64,000 bases of DNA from Bacillus paramycoides (GTDB lineage: Bacteria; Bacillota; Bacilli; Bacillales; Bacillaceae_G), in contig NZ_MAOI01000041.1 of NCBI RefSeq assembly GCF_001884235.1, forward strand, positions 49,257-113,256. The letters are read 5' to 3'. The translations under genes were made by a program, and so were the position numbers. The notes beneath the pieces are model-generated. The model did no database searches. It saw nothing but the letters and a program-made list of their open reading frames with translations, and had not been told where the DNA came from. Below are positions 15,878 to 24,709 of the stretch, one piece after another (within the stretch, counting starts at the first letter, position 1; each line of letters starts with the position of its first letter).

Positions 15878-16261
15878 ATGAAAAAACAAACAATCATTAC
15901 CACTTTAAACGCCTTAATAATTAGTATGCTAATATTAAATTTATTTATTTTCACATCACGAATGAGCTTTTTACCTTGGTATATTGAAGATGGTTGGGGA
16001 TATTTAGGATTATTATTTACATCCGTTGTTTTCTTAATTAGCTTCTTTATGTCTTGGCAACTTCATAAAAATGGAGAATTAACTTCTTTACAAAAGTTCA
16101 TCCCTCTTATTTCTGCCATACTTTCAATCTTTGTTCTTATGATTCCATCAAGTGATTTTATGACTATAGTAGCCAATCTGATCAATACAATTTTATTAAC
16201 AATTTATATAATTGTATTTCAAACAAAGCCTAATTTAAGTAATAAGAATCTATTACATTAA
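15878..16261 (+). CDS. four-helix membrane protein of unknown function
   Basis: A 127-residue membrane protein with four hydrophobic segments (about 8-28, 41-61, 73-90 and 96-116). No motif is recognised. It follows the secreted protein gene by 35 bp and is closed by a terminator, so the XRE, secreted and membrane genes may form one unit. Its ribosome binding site (CGGAGCG) is moderate. Confidence 0.65.
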   Translation: MKKQTIITTLNALIISMLILNLFIFTSRMSFLPWYIEDGWGYLGLLFTSVVFLISFFMSWQLHKNGELTSLQKFIPLISAILSIFVLMIPSSDFMTIVANLINTILLTIYIIVFQTKPNLSNKNLLH

Positions 16262-16265
16262 AAAG

Positions 16266-16299
16266 AAAGGAGAGTTATTCTACAAAATAACTCTCCTTT
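16266..16299 (+). terminator. terminator
   Basis: AAAGGAGAGTTATT and AATAACTCTCCTTT pair around a short loop, followed by a T-rich tract. Confidence 0.85.
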
Positions 16300-16345
16300 T
16301 ATAATTTTTTACACTACTCCCAATGATCATAAACCTTTATTCTAT

Positions 16346-16945
16346 CTACTTACTCATCACTGTACTTCTTCTTTGCCTATACAAATAAGTACCACTCGTA
16401 ACAACAAGAACAATCCCGCCAAAATACATACCATACTCTATCGCGATCGCTACAATACTTTCAATATGTTGTCCAAATAAAGAACCGAGTACAAAGTAAA
16501 CGAGTGTCCAAACAAATCCTGTCGTATAGGAATACAAAGCATACGTCTTAAATCGCATGTTATTCATTCCAACTAAATACGGTACGATATGTCTTACAAC
16601 TGGTATGAAGTAACTTGTGACTAACGCATAATGACCATACCTCTCTACCATTTGTTGAGATTTCAAAAGATATTTCGCTTTTTTCTTTTTCATTAGCTTA
16701 TCAAGTACTTTCGTACCAAATATTTTCCCTAGTATATAACCTAAAGAAAGCCCGGATACAACACCTAAATATGTTAATAAAAATGTAGGAATGATGCTTA
16801 ATACCCCTAGTGAGGATACAAAACCTCCACTCATTACAATCATTTCATCTGGAATCGGCATACCGATAATCCCTAACCATAAACAGAAAAATAGTGCCCA
16901 ATAACCGTATTGCTCAATGTAGGATAATAATTCATTTAATTCCAT
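16346..16945 (-). CDS. DedA family membrane protein
   Basis: A 199-residue DedA (VTT/SNARE-associated) protein; members move lipids such as undecaprenyl phosphate or phosphatidylethanolamine between leaflets. It shows the family hallmarks: GIIGMPIPDEMIVMSGG near the N-terminus, the re-entrant regions, and RYGHYALVTSYFIPVVRHIVPYLVGMNNM with the conserved Arg-His and Gly. The start overlaps the preceding methyltransferase stop by one base (TAATG), suggesting coupled expression and a shared membrane-lipid role. Confidence 0.88.
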   Translation of the reverse strand: MELNELLSYIEQYGYWALFFCLWLGIIGMPIPDEMIVMSGGFVSSLGVLSIIPTFLLTYLGVVSGLSLGYILGKIFGTKVLDKLMKKKKAKYLLKSQQMVERYGHYALVTSYFIPVVRHIVPYLVGMNNMRFKTYALYSYTTGFVWTLVYFVLGSLFGQHIESIVAIAIEYGMYFGGIVLVVTSGTYLYRQRRSTVMSK

Positions 16946-17523
16946 TACGCATATGCTCTCCTTAGCTCTTTTTTACAGCTAAAGACGTAAGCTGGCGGGA
17001 AATTGAGCCACACTTTTTCTAGCGCAATTTCAGGGAAGAAATGCTGTATAAACCCTTTTTTCACAAGTGAATATTGGAATGTAATGAATTCTCCATTCTC
17101 ATGTATCACTTCCATGACATTGTTTAAAATACGCTTTGAAACTTCTTCTGGTAAAGAAGTAAAAGGTAATCCAGATAAGACGTAATCAATGTATTCTATA
17201 TTGAACTCTTCCATATACTTCTTTATATTTTCAGCTGAACCGTGTACAACAATGACATTCTGCTCATCTTTAAACTTTCTCTTTAACTCTTTGAAAAACA
17301 CTTCATTAATTTCAATAAGAAGAAATATTGTCTCCTTCTTCTTTCTCTTCATAATCTCTCTCGTAAAAACCCCTGTACCAGGCCCTAACTCCACGATACA
17401 CTTCGCTCTATTAAAATCGATTATATTTACCATTTTCTTCGCTAATATTTTTGAACTTGGCGCAATTGCACCAGTATGCTTCGGATGTTTAATAAATTCA
17501 TTTAAGAATGTTATGAGCTGCAT
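16945..17523 (-). CDS. SAM-dependent methyltransferase, phospholipid N-methyltransferase-like
   Basis: A 192-residue class I methyltransferase. The SAM-binding motif is IVELGPGTGVFTREI (about residues 42-56), with GSAENI and the post-motif YIDYVLSGLPFTSLP; this pattern fits the PmtA/KsgA-like group often annotated as phospholipid N-methyltransferase. The ATG of MQLITFLNEF is chosen since GAGAGG lies six bases upstream. It is coupled to a DedA gene, which favours a lipid substrate, by inference. A TTTCTTAA direct repeat stands 58-88 bp upstream. Confidence 0.78.
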   Translation of the reverse strand: MQLITFLNEFIKHPKHTGAIAPSSKILAKKMVNIIDFNRAKCIVELGPGTGVFTREIMKRKKKETIFLLIEINEVFFKELKRKFKDEQNVIVVHGSAENIKKYMEEFNIEYIDYVLSGLPFTSLPEEVSKRILNNVMEVIHENGEFITFQYSLVKKGFIQHFFPEIALEKVWLNFPPAYVFSCKKELRRAYA

Positions 17524-17580
17524 GTAAACCTCTCCCCATTCGTTCAATTGTTTTTAACTTGTGTCTAAGTATAACTATCG

Positions 17581-17611
17581 TTTCTTAACAAAAATTGAGG
17601 AGATTTCTTAA
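17581..17611. promoter_or_regulatory. TTTCTTAA direct repeat upstream of methyltransferase-dedA
   Basis: TTTCTTAA at 17581-17588 and 17604-17611, spaced 23 bp as at 14739/14762. The intervening bases begin AAAAA-T/C-T in both (CAAAAATTG and TAAAAACTC), so similarity extends beyond the boxes. Confidence 0.5.
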
Positions 17612-17628
17612 GATTTTATGAAGAATTA

Positions 17629-17663
17629 AAAAAACAGCTATCGCCTATAGCGATAGCTGTTTC
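17629..17663 (-). terminator. terminator of the bceAB-like operon
   Basis: AAACAGCTATCGC and GCGATAGCTGTTT form a perfect hairpin beside the stop codon of the permease. Confidence 0.85.
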
Positions 17664-17667
17664 GTTA

Positions 17668-19617
17668 TTACTTCGCACTCACAATCTTATAATAAGAACG
17701 AACTGTTAAGAAATAATATCCGATATAAATGACACCGTATACTCCAATACTAATTAAGAGCGGAATCATAATTTCAAATGGTAATATATTTGATAAACCT
17801 TTTAAAGCAAATAGACTGTGTAAAATACCGATAATTAACGGAATAGCGAAGATAAAGCTTACTTGTTTTGCAATAGCTTTCTTCATCTCTTGTTTCGTTA
17901 CACCAATTTTATGAAGGACAACGTAACGATCACGGTCAGCACTTGCCTCTGTTAATTGCTTGAAGTAAATGATAGATCCTGTCGCTAATAAGAATACAAG
18001 TCCTAAGAACATACCGATGAACATCATTAATCCTGTCGTTTCAAGACCCATTTGGAATCCTGTATAAAAATCGTTAAATGGTTTTAAAACTTCCGATTCA
18101 CCAGCCGGCATAATGCTTGCTAATTTCTCTGTTAACTCTTTACTATTTCGTTCACCTTTTACATCAATATTTTTTACAGTGCGCGTTTCATGTCCTTGTT
18201 TCGCCTGCTCATATGTTTCATCTGAAACGATTACAAATAGTTCACCTAAGTTTGTAACGTTTCTATTATTTACACCTTTAATTTTCAATTCTTTCGTTTC
18301 ATTTCCAACAGGGAATACAGCTGTATTTCCTGTATAAAGCGGACCAAAATCTAATGTTTCAATATATAAACTGTCGTATACAAACGCTTCATTTGGACTT
18401 AAATTCACATTGTTTACATCTAATTGTTTTGCAATTTTATTAAATGTTGATTGAGAAATAAGCTGGTACTGTTTCGTCACATTGTAATGTGTATTTAAAA
18501 CTTGATCTGCTCTTTCTCCTTTAAAGGTTCCTTGTACAGGTACCATTTCAATTTCTGATTGATGCGTTACTGGATGATTTTTCTTCTCTTCAGCAAGTAC
18601 TTCATTTACTTTCTTATCTAATGCCGCATCTTGTTTCACATAAGAATAACTAAATGGTGCCGCATCTTTTGATTGTGTAAATGTGTTGTAATACATCGTT
18701 ACTGACGTTCCAACTGCTGTTAATGTTACCGCACTTAAAATAGCAATTGTCGCAAGTGATTTCGCATTTCCTTTAATACGATATAGTAACTGAGATGTCG
18801 TTACCATATTCATACCGTTATAAAACGCTGACTTATTATTTCTTGCACGTTTCAATACGAATACTGTGAAGAACATGAATAATAGATAAGTCCCTGCTAC
18901 TGTTGCCAGCAAAATGTATAATGCAACGACCATAAAGTCTGCATACATAACTGCTTTCATGTACATTAACGCTAAGAAATAACCTGAACCAATTAGGAAC
19001 ACTGAAATTAATGCCATAACTACTGATCCTTTTGGCATTGATTCACCTTCACGTTCTGCGCGGAAAAGTTCAATTAACTTAAAACGATAAATTAAACGAT
19101 ATCCTTGAAGTGATGTATACAATATAATCACGAAGAAAATAATTGCCGTATCAATAACTGCAGCCATCGGCACTTCAAAATGAACATTTAAGTTTAATCC
19201 CATCATACTTACTAGTAGTTCAAGGAATAGTTTTGAAAGGACACTACCAATCGCAATCCCGATAATTAAAGACATTAATCCCATTAACATATTTTCATAA
19301 AAGAGCATTTTACCAATCTGTCTTTTACGAATACCTAATAAGGAATATAATCCAACTTCTTTTTTACGTTTTCGTGTAAAGAATCCGTTTGAATATATAA
19401 TGAACACTGCTACGAAAATAATAAGCATGACACTGGAAACTTGGAATGCACCGCTAATTTTTTTAGAACCTTCCGCGGCTTTTTCCATTTGCGAATTGTA
19501 CTGCAGTGCTTTAAATGTAAAGTAAATTACAATACTAAAAATCATAGATGCAAAATATACAAAGTAGTCTTTAAAGTTCCGCTGTATGTTGCGGAGGGCA
19601 ATGCTAGATAAGGTCAT
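17668..19617 (-). CDS. BceB-like ABC transporter permease
   Basis: A 649-residue FtsX-type permease of the peptide-antibiotic resistance (BceB) class. It has the diagnostic layout: N-terminal membrane helix, helices 2-4, four more before residue 310, a large extracytoplasmic domain of about 200 residues (roughly 310-515) between helices 7 and 8, then three C-terminal helices. The start overlaps the ATPase gene by 14 bp, with GGAGG nine bases upstream. BceAB transporters protect undecaprenyl-cycle intermediates from peptide antibiotics and signal to a BceS-type kinase. No kinase gene is adjacent; the nearest BceRS-like pair is 5.6 kb away. Confidence 0.9.
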   Translation of the reverse strand: MTLSSIALRNIQRNFKDYFVYFASMIFSIVIYFTFKALQYNSQMEKAAEGSKKISGAFQVSSVMLIIFVAVFIIYSNGFFTRKRKKEVGLYSLLGIRKRQIGKMLFYENMLMGLMSLIIGIAIGSVLSKLFLELLVSMMGLNLNVHFEVPMAAVIDTAIIFFVIILYTSLQGYRLIYRFKLIELFRAEREGESMPKGSVVMALISVFLIGSGYFLALMYMKAVMYADFMVVALYILLATVAGTYLLFMFFTVFVLKRARNNKSAFYNGMNMVTTSQLLYRIKGNAKSLATIAILSAVTLTAVGTSVTMYYNTFTQSKDAAPFSYSYVKQDAALDKKVNEVLAEEKKNHPVTHQSEIEMVPVQGTFKGERADQVLNTHYNVTKQYQLISQSTFNKIAKQLDVNNVNLSPNEAFVYDSLYIETLDFGPLYTGNTAVFPVGNETKELKIKGVNNRNVTNLGELFVIVSDETYEQAKQGHETRTVKNIDVKGERNSKELTEKLASIMPAGESEVLKPFNDFYTGFQMGLETTGLMMFIGMFLGLVFLLATGSIIYFKQLTEASADRDRYVVLHKIGVTKQEMKKAIAKQVSFIFAIPLIIGILHSLFALKGLSNILPFEIMIPLLISIGVYGVIYIGYYFLTVRSYYKIVSAK

Positions 19618-20374
19618 CAGCCATACCTCCAGAAATGGAAGACATTACGTCAACGACTTTTTGGAAAAATTGTTTACGCGTTGATTCACCGCGGTGCAAT
19701 TCTTTATATAACTCACCATCTTTAATGAAAATAACTCGTTTACAATAACTCGCCGCAAACGCATCATGCGTTACCATTAAAATTGTAGAGTTATCATATT
19801 CATTTAACGACTTCATACTTTCTAATAAATCTGTCGCTGATTTAGAATCAAGCGCTCCAGTCGGCTCGTCCCCAAAGATCATACTAGGATTGGTAACGAT
19901 CGCACGCGATGCCGCACAGCGCTGCTTCTGTCCACCAGATACTTGATATGGAAACTGACTTAAAATATGATCAATACCGAATTTCTTCGAGATTTCAAGA
20001 ACGCGGCGATCAATTTCATTCGCTTTCACCTTTGATAATGCAAGAGGTAAAGCAATATTTTCTTTTACCGTTAACGTATCTAATAAGTTATAATCTTGGA
20101 AAATGAATCCTAAATGATCGCGGCGGAATAATGCTAGCTTATCATCATTCATCTTCACGATGTCTTTTCCATCAATTAAAATTTCACCGTCCGTCGCATT
20201 ATCAATTGTAGAAAGAACATTTAAAAGAGTTGTCTTACCAGAACCAGAAGGTCCCATAATTCCAACGAACTCACCTTCTTTTACTTGTAGGTTAATACCT
20301 TTTAACGCTTCAAATTTATTACCACCTGTGTCATATACTTTTTTTATATTTTTTGCTTCTAACACCGTTTTCAT
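19604..20374 (-). CDS. BceA-like ABC transporter ATPase
   Basis: A 256-residue ABC ATPase of the MacB/BceA type. Walker A GPSGSGKTT, Q-loop FQDYNLL, signature VSGGQKQR, Walker B MIFGDEPTGALDS and switch His in MVTHD are all intact. The internal ATG (MKTVLEAKNIKKVYD) is preferred because GAGGG lies nine bases upstream; a longer start would add five residues. It pairs with the overlapping permease gene. Two BceR-type operator matches lie 87-217 bp upstream. Confidence 0.92.
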   Translation of the reverse strand: MKTVLEAKNIKKVYDTGGNKFEALKGINLQVKEGEFVGIMGPSGSGKTTLLNVLSTIDNATDGEILIDGKDIVKMNDDKLALFRRDHLGFIFQDYNLLDTLTVKENIALPLALSKVKANEIDRRVLEISKKFGIDHILSQFPYQVSGGQKQRCAASRAIVTNPSMIFGDEPTGALDSKSATDLLESMKSLNEYDNSTILMVTHDAFAASYCKRVIFIKDGELYKELHRGESTRKQFFQKVVDVMSSISGGMADDLI

Positions 20375-20460
20375 CTCGACATCCCTCATTTCTTCTATTC
20401 TCTATTTTCAACTATATACACTCTCTACTCTTGCCACTATCGATGTCTCTTACACAAACA

Positions 20461-20474
20461 TGACAGTTATGTAA
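20461..20474. promoter_or_regulatory. BceR-type operator upstream of the bceAB-like pair
   Basis: TGACAGTTATGTAA matches TNACA-N4-TGTAA exactly and stands 87 bp upstream of the ATPase start, the position expected for activation by a Bce-type regulator. Confidence 0.65.
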
Positions 20475-20577
20475 GGCACACAAGTAAAGACATCATAATT
20501 TAACCTACTGAATGAAAGTACTTTGTTACTATAACATTGGGATATCATGCCATCCATTCATTCTCCTTACAGGAACA

Positions 20578-20591
20578 TTACATTTTTGTAA
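20578..20591. promoter_or_regulatory. second BceR-type operator
   Basis: TTACATTTTTGTAA, exact consensus match and identical to the site at 12040. It lies 117 bp beyond the first site, between the divergent bceA-like and araC genes, so it could serve either. Confidence 0.55.
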
Positions 20592-20680
20592 GGTTAAAAA
20601 TGCACCCGACAAAGTTGTGCATGAAATGTCGGATGGAGCTATTTCATTCCTGCTATTCTATTTACAGAGGAGGTCATATA

Positions 20681-21553
20681 ATGGATTCACTTAAAAATAT
20701 GAATGCGGCAATGCAATATATTGAAGACAACCTTGCACACGAAATTGATTTTAAAAAAGTAGCAAGGCTAGCTTTCTGCTCCGAATATCATTTCAAAAGA
20801 ATGTTTTCTTTTCTAGCCGGCATATCACTATCGGAATATATTCGCTATCGACGTCTTACTCTTGCGGCCTTTGAACTAAAAGATAGCGATATAAAAGTCA
20901 TCGATGTCGCTATAAAATATGGATACAACTCACCAGATTCTTTTTCACGTGCATTTCAAAATTTGCACGGAATAACACCTTCAGAAGCTCGAAATACTAG
21001 CCGTTCTTTGAAAGCTTATTCACCAATGACCTTCCAGTTATCGATTAAAGGAGGAAATGAAATGAACTATCGAATTGAAGAAAAAGATCCATTTCAAATC
21101 GTTGGCATACAAAAACGAGTCCCGATTGTTTTTACTGGTGTAAATGAAGAAATTGCTTCTATGTGGAAAAGTTTAGATAGCCAATCAATCGAAATATTAA
21201 AGTCCCTTTCAAATATTGAACCTACAGGATTTATTAGTGCTTCTACTAACTTTTCTGAAGGAAGAATGGAGGAAAAAGGAGAACTCGATCACTATATTGG
21301 AGTAGCTACAACGAAAGATTGTCCAAAGCAATTCAAGCAACTTGAGGTTGCTGCTTCAACGTGGGCTATATTTGAAGCTATTGGTCCATTTCCTGATGCT
21401 TTGCAAAACGTGTGGGGACGTATTTATTCCGAATGGTTCCCTTCTTCAAACTATGAACTAGCAGAAGGACCAGAGATTTTATGGAATGAACAGAAAGATA
21501 TAACATCACCAAACTTTAAAAGTGAAATTTGGATACCCGTTTTGAAGAGGTAA
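20681..21553 (+). CDS. AraC-family regulator with GyrI-like effector domain
   Basis: A 290-residue regulator. The N-terminal third is an AraC DNA-binding domain with two helix-turn-helix units ([24 protein letters not shown] and [30 protein letters not shown]). The C-terminal part (about 125-290) is a GyrI-like small-molecule binding domain with a conserved Trp-rich end ([22 protein letters not shown]), as in Rob and multidrug-sensing regulators. The ATG follows AGAGGAGG by seven bases. It probably senses a toxic compound and controls a nearby exporter; the target is not known. Confidence 0.88.
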   Translation: MDSLKNMNAAMQYIEDNLAHEIDFKKVARLAFCSEYHFKRMFSFLAGISLSEYIRYRRLTLAAFELKDSDIKVIDVAIKYGYNSPDSFSRAFQNLHGITPSEARNTSRSLKAYSPMTFQLSIKGGNEMNYRIEEKDPFQIVGIQKRVPIVFTGVNEEIASMWKSLDSQSIEILKSLSNIEPTGFISASTNFSEGRMEEKGELDHYIGVATTKDCPKQFKQLEVAASTWAIFEAIGPFPDALQNVWGRIYSEWFPSSNYELAEGPEILWNEQKDITSPNFKSEIWIPVLKR

Positions 21554-21582
21554 TATAAGAGTCTAAACCTTTTTCAAAACAA

Positions 21583-21620
21583 AGAAACTGCTCTTCCTAT
21601 TTAAAGGAAAAGCAGCTTTT
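21583..21620. terminator. bidirectional terminator
   Basis: AAACTGCTCTTCCT pairs imperfectly with AGGAAAAGCAGCTTTTT; it separates the convergent araC-like gene and ABC permease gene. Confidence 0.7.
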
Positions 21621-23194
21621 TATTTTATACTTCTTCTCGACTCGTTCTTATACAAGAATATAGTAATAATCGCAAGCACTATAACAACTACAAAAGTAAA
21701 TACTCTGTAGTTCGAGATAGCAGCAGTACCGATTAACAAGGCCGGTATAACAGCCACAATTAAGCCACCAAACATGCCAACAAATGATCCTACACTTTGT
21801 TTTACTACTTGAGTTTCTGATCCCCAATCATAATAACCAAATCGATTATTAATAAAAATCCCCCATACTGCCGAAAAGAATGAATATATTATCGGTGTTA
21901 TTACGATTAAAAGAGAACTCCAAACATCTAGTTTTAACCCTATTATCAGTAATACGGCACTAATAAATGATGCAGGTATACTTAATGAAAGATTCATAAG
22001 AATTTTACTGTCATAAATCATCTTTGGGGTAATAGGCAATGACTTAATAATCCATACATTTTTTCCTTCTAAAGACAATGACACACATGTTGTACATGTC
22101 ATCGAAATCATTGCTGCAATAGCAAATGGTGCAACCTTTTGCAAAATCGTCTCAATTCCAGGATACGCTATTAATTGACTTGGTCCTATCACAACTATAG
22201 CCAGCGAGAAAGCTATCGCCAGCACAACTCCCATTCCACTATTTATTACATACACTGTAGAAGAAAAGAAACGCTTCAGTTCTTTTTTATACAATGCGAC
22301 CAATACACTTTCTTTTCTCATACTAGTAATCTCATAATTTGAAAGCATATGATAAGTGGTAATCCCTGTGTTTATTTGCTTATATTTTAACGAAAGTATT
22401 TTTACAAAAAGATAATACCAAATAACTGATATCCCAACAAATAAGATGAAAGCTACAATATCAGCATGAACAATTGCTTTTTGGAACATGCTAGCTAATG
22501 GATACACTTTCGTTAATTGCTCTGAAACCATTGTACTAATTCCATTCATATCATTAAGGCTATATTGAGCATTTCCGTTTTTTAGCATGAAGAAAACGAA
22601 TGTAATAATTACTATAAAACTTAAAATCGTAGTTATTTTATTCGTATTTTTAAATTTAGAAGCAATTGCCGTAATCCCAGCTCCAAAGATCGCTGCTATT
22701 GTTGTTGGGATTAAAGATGCTATAAACATACTGATAAACCACATAAAGTAAAAAGAAATTGATGGCTTCTCATGTATGCCATAAACAACTCCCATTGGTA
22801 GCATGATTATGATTGAAAAGAGTGTATTTAGCAAATATAAATACAAAAACCTACTTGTAATAACAGTACTTACACGAATCGGTAATGACATTAAAAAATC
22901 GTAATCCTTAAAAGCAAAAATCTCTCCATTTGCCTTAAATATAGTGAAAAACAACGTCAATACACTGCTAATAACTAGTGCATAAACTGGGATAATTTCA
23001 CTTATTCCTAGTTTCACCAACCCATATGCTGAGGCCCCACAATATAGCATTAACATGACACCAACTAAGACAAGAGATGCTGACAGCCAAATCTTATTCT
23101 GCTTCTTTTTCTTATCTTTTTCGTATCTAAAAGTATTTAAACCAAGCTGCGTTATCAACCGGATTTTCAAAAGGCCCAGACTATTAGTATTCAT
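21620..23194 (-). CDS. ABC-2 type exporter permease
   Basis: A 524-residue membrane protein with about 12 hydrophobic segments and no large soluble domain, typical of the long ABC-2/EcsB-like permeases of Firmicutes. The sequence FKDYDFLMSLPI near residue 93 and SLEGKNVWIIKSLPI near residue 385 are repeated-type features of this group. The ATG (MNTNSLG) follows AAGGAG and overlaps the ATPase gene by 11 bp. The substrate is unknown; the location beside an sdpR operon and AraC regulator suggests a toxin or drug role, by inference. Confidence 0.8.
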   Translation of the reverse strand: MNTNSLGLLKIRLITQLGLNTFRYEKDKKKKQNKIWLSASLVLVGVMLMLYCGASAYGLVKLGISEIIPVYALVISSVLTLFFTIFKANGEIFAFKDYDFLMSLPIRVSTVITSRFLYLYLLNTLFSIIIMLPMGVVYGIHEKPSISFYFMWFISMFIASLIPTTIAAIFGAGITAIASKFKNTNKITTILSFIVIITFVFFMLKNGNAQYSLNDMNGISTMVSEQLTKVYPLASMFQKAIVHADIVAFILFVGISVIWYYLFVKILSLKYKQINTGITTYHMLSNYEITSMRKESVLVALYKKELKRFFSSTVYVINSGMGVVLAIAFSLAIVVIGPSQLIAYPGIETILQKVAPFAIAAMISMTCTTCVSLSLEGKNVWIIKSLPITPKMIYDSKILMNLSLSIPASFISAVLLIIGLKLDVWSSLLIVITPIIYSFFSAVWGIFINNRFGYYDWGSETQVVKQSVGSFVGMFGGLIVAVIPALLIGTAAISNYRVFTFVVVIVLAIITIFLYKNESRRSIK

Positions 23195-23900
23195 TAGCAA
23201 GCTCCTTCATAAAGAGCTCTTCCAATGAGCCTTCCTTTATTAAAGAATTCACTTCCCCTGAAAGTGCTAATTTCCCTCTATTAATCATCGCTATTTTATT
23301 ACATAACTTCTCCGCCACATCTAAAACATGCGTAGAAAAGAAAATCGCACTTCCCTTTTCACAAAGCTCTTTCATAATCCCTTTCAATACTACAGCAGCC
23401 TTTGGATCAAGACCAACGAAAGGTTCATCTAAAACTAATAATTTCGGTTTATGCAAAACCGCTGATATAATCGCCACTTTTTGTTTCATACCATGTGAAT
23501 AAGAAGATATTAAATCTCCTAGATACGGTGTAATCTCAAAAGCATCTCCGTACTTTTGTATCTCCTTTTCCCGATCTTTTGCAGACACCTTAAAAACATC
23601 GGCGACAAAGTTCAAATATTGAATTCCCGTTAATTGCTCATATAAATCTGGATTATCAGGAATATACGCCATTACTCTCTTACATGCAATCGGATCCTTT
23701 TTTACTGAATGTCCATCAACAAAAATTTCACCCTCTTCAAAATCTATAACTCCTACTAACGACTTAATTGTTGTACTTTTCCCCGCACCGTTATGTCCAA
23801 TAAACCCAAAGATATCTCCTGCTTGAACAGTAATATTTAACTGATCTACTGCTTTATTGCCACCTTTGTATGTCTTGCTAAAATTTATAATTTCTAACAT
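23184..23900 (-). CDS. ABC exporter ATPase
   Basis: A 238-residue ATPase of the DRA/CcmA-like type. It has Walker A GHNGAGKST, signature YSHGMKQK, Walker B LLVLDEPFVGLDP and switch His in STHV. The ATG (MLEIINFSKTY) lies after GGGGGAA. It is translated together with the overlapping ABC-2 permease. A terminator separates it from the sdpI-like genes upstream. Confidence 0.9.
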   Translation of the reverse strand: MLEIINFSKTYKGGNKAVDQLNITVQAGDIFGFIGHNGAGKSTTIKSLVGVIDFEEGEIFVDGHSVKKDPIACKRVMAYIPDNPDLYEQLTGIQYLNFVADVFKVSAKDREKEIQKYGDAFEITPYLGDLISSYSHGMKQKVAIISAVLHKPKLLVLDEPFVGLDPKAAVVLKGIMKELCEKGSAIFFSTHVLDVAEKLCNKIAMINRGKLALSGEVNSLIKEGSLEELFMKELANEY

Positions 23901-23954
23901 ATGATTTCCCCCAATCACCTATTAGTTAACTGAATTTTCAGACCTAATAACAAA

Positions 23955-23997
23955 AAATTTACTCAGTGAGCTTTTCGTTATCCCCACTGAGTATTAA
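23955..23997 (-). terminator. terminator of the sdpR operon
   Basis: On the minus strand TACTCAGTG and CACTGAGTA pair around a loop of about 20 bases and are followed by AATTTTTTG. Confidence 0.65.
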
Positions 23998-24046
23998 AAT
24001 CTCTTAACACATAGAAACTATAAATATAAAATTTGACTAGTATAGC

Positions 24047-24685
24047 TCACAATTGCATTTCTTTTTTATAAATAACATATGATTTTATTGTTGATATGAA
24101 GATACATATTAGTATCACTCCAACCGCCATAAAGATATTGAATGGATCTGGCAGTAACGCTCCCGCATATATACAAAGTGCTCCTATTACAAATACCTTC
24201 GAAGCAAATCTATGTGTTTTTCTCCAAACTACAGGATTTTCTAATGTCCAGTCCATTCGAATACCTACTAAACCGTTCGGCTTCGTTTGTTGCATGTAAT
24301 TACCCAGTACAAGAAACAACGTTCCAAGTCCGAAATTAAAGGCGATTGAGCCTGAAGCAATATAATTAGATGCAGCTAAGAGCGCAAATATATTACATCC
24401 GAACCCTATAAAAAGAATGGCATAGTTAATTGCAGAGAGGACTTTAGCTTGCTGTTTATACTTACCTTTCGTTACATCAATATACCCCATAGCTAGCCAT
24501 ATCAAATATAGCAACACCATACTACCTATTGAAAATGAACTCGCCTCTACTTTAGAAAAATATCCATCTACTATTCCTGCCGCATTATAATGGCGCGGAA
24601 TTTGTTCCGGTAAATATGGCCATACAATATACCATCCAATTGCAATTGCAATAATTAAACTCCATGGTAATACGTGTCTTTTCAT
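24047..24685 (-). CDS. SdpI-family immunity-like membrane protein (second copy)
   Basis: A 212-residue membrane protein with six predicted helices. The N-terminus has the DUF1648 pattern (WPYLPEQIPRHYNAAGIVDGYFSK) and the C-terminal half the SdpI motif GIRMDWTLENPVVWRKTHRFASKVFV. In B. subtilis SdpI protects against the SdpC killing factor and sequesters the repressor SdpR. This is a clear paralogue of the gene 25 bp upstream. No sdpC-like toxin gene is found in the window. Confidence 0.87.
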   Translation of the reverse strand: MKRHVLPWSLIIAIAIGWYIVWPYLPEQIPRHYNAAGIVDGYFSKVEASSFSIGSMVLLYLIWLAMGYIDVTKGKYKQQAKVLSAINYAILFIGFGCNIFALLAASNYIASGSIAFNFGLGTLFLVLGNYMQQTKPNGLVGIRMDWTLENPVVWRKTHRFASKVFVIGALCIYAGALLPDPFNIFMAVGVILICIFISTIKSYVIYKKEMQL

Positions 24686-24709
24686 CCTCTCTCCCCCATA
24701 AATTTTTTA

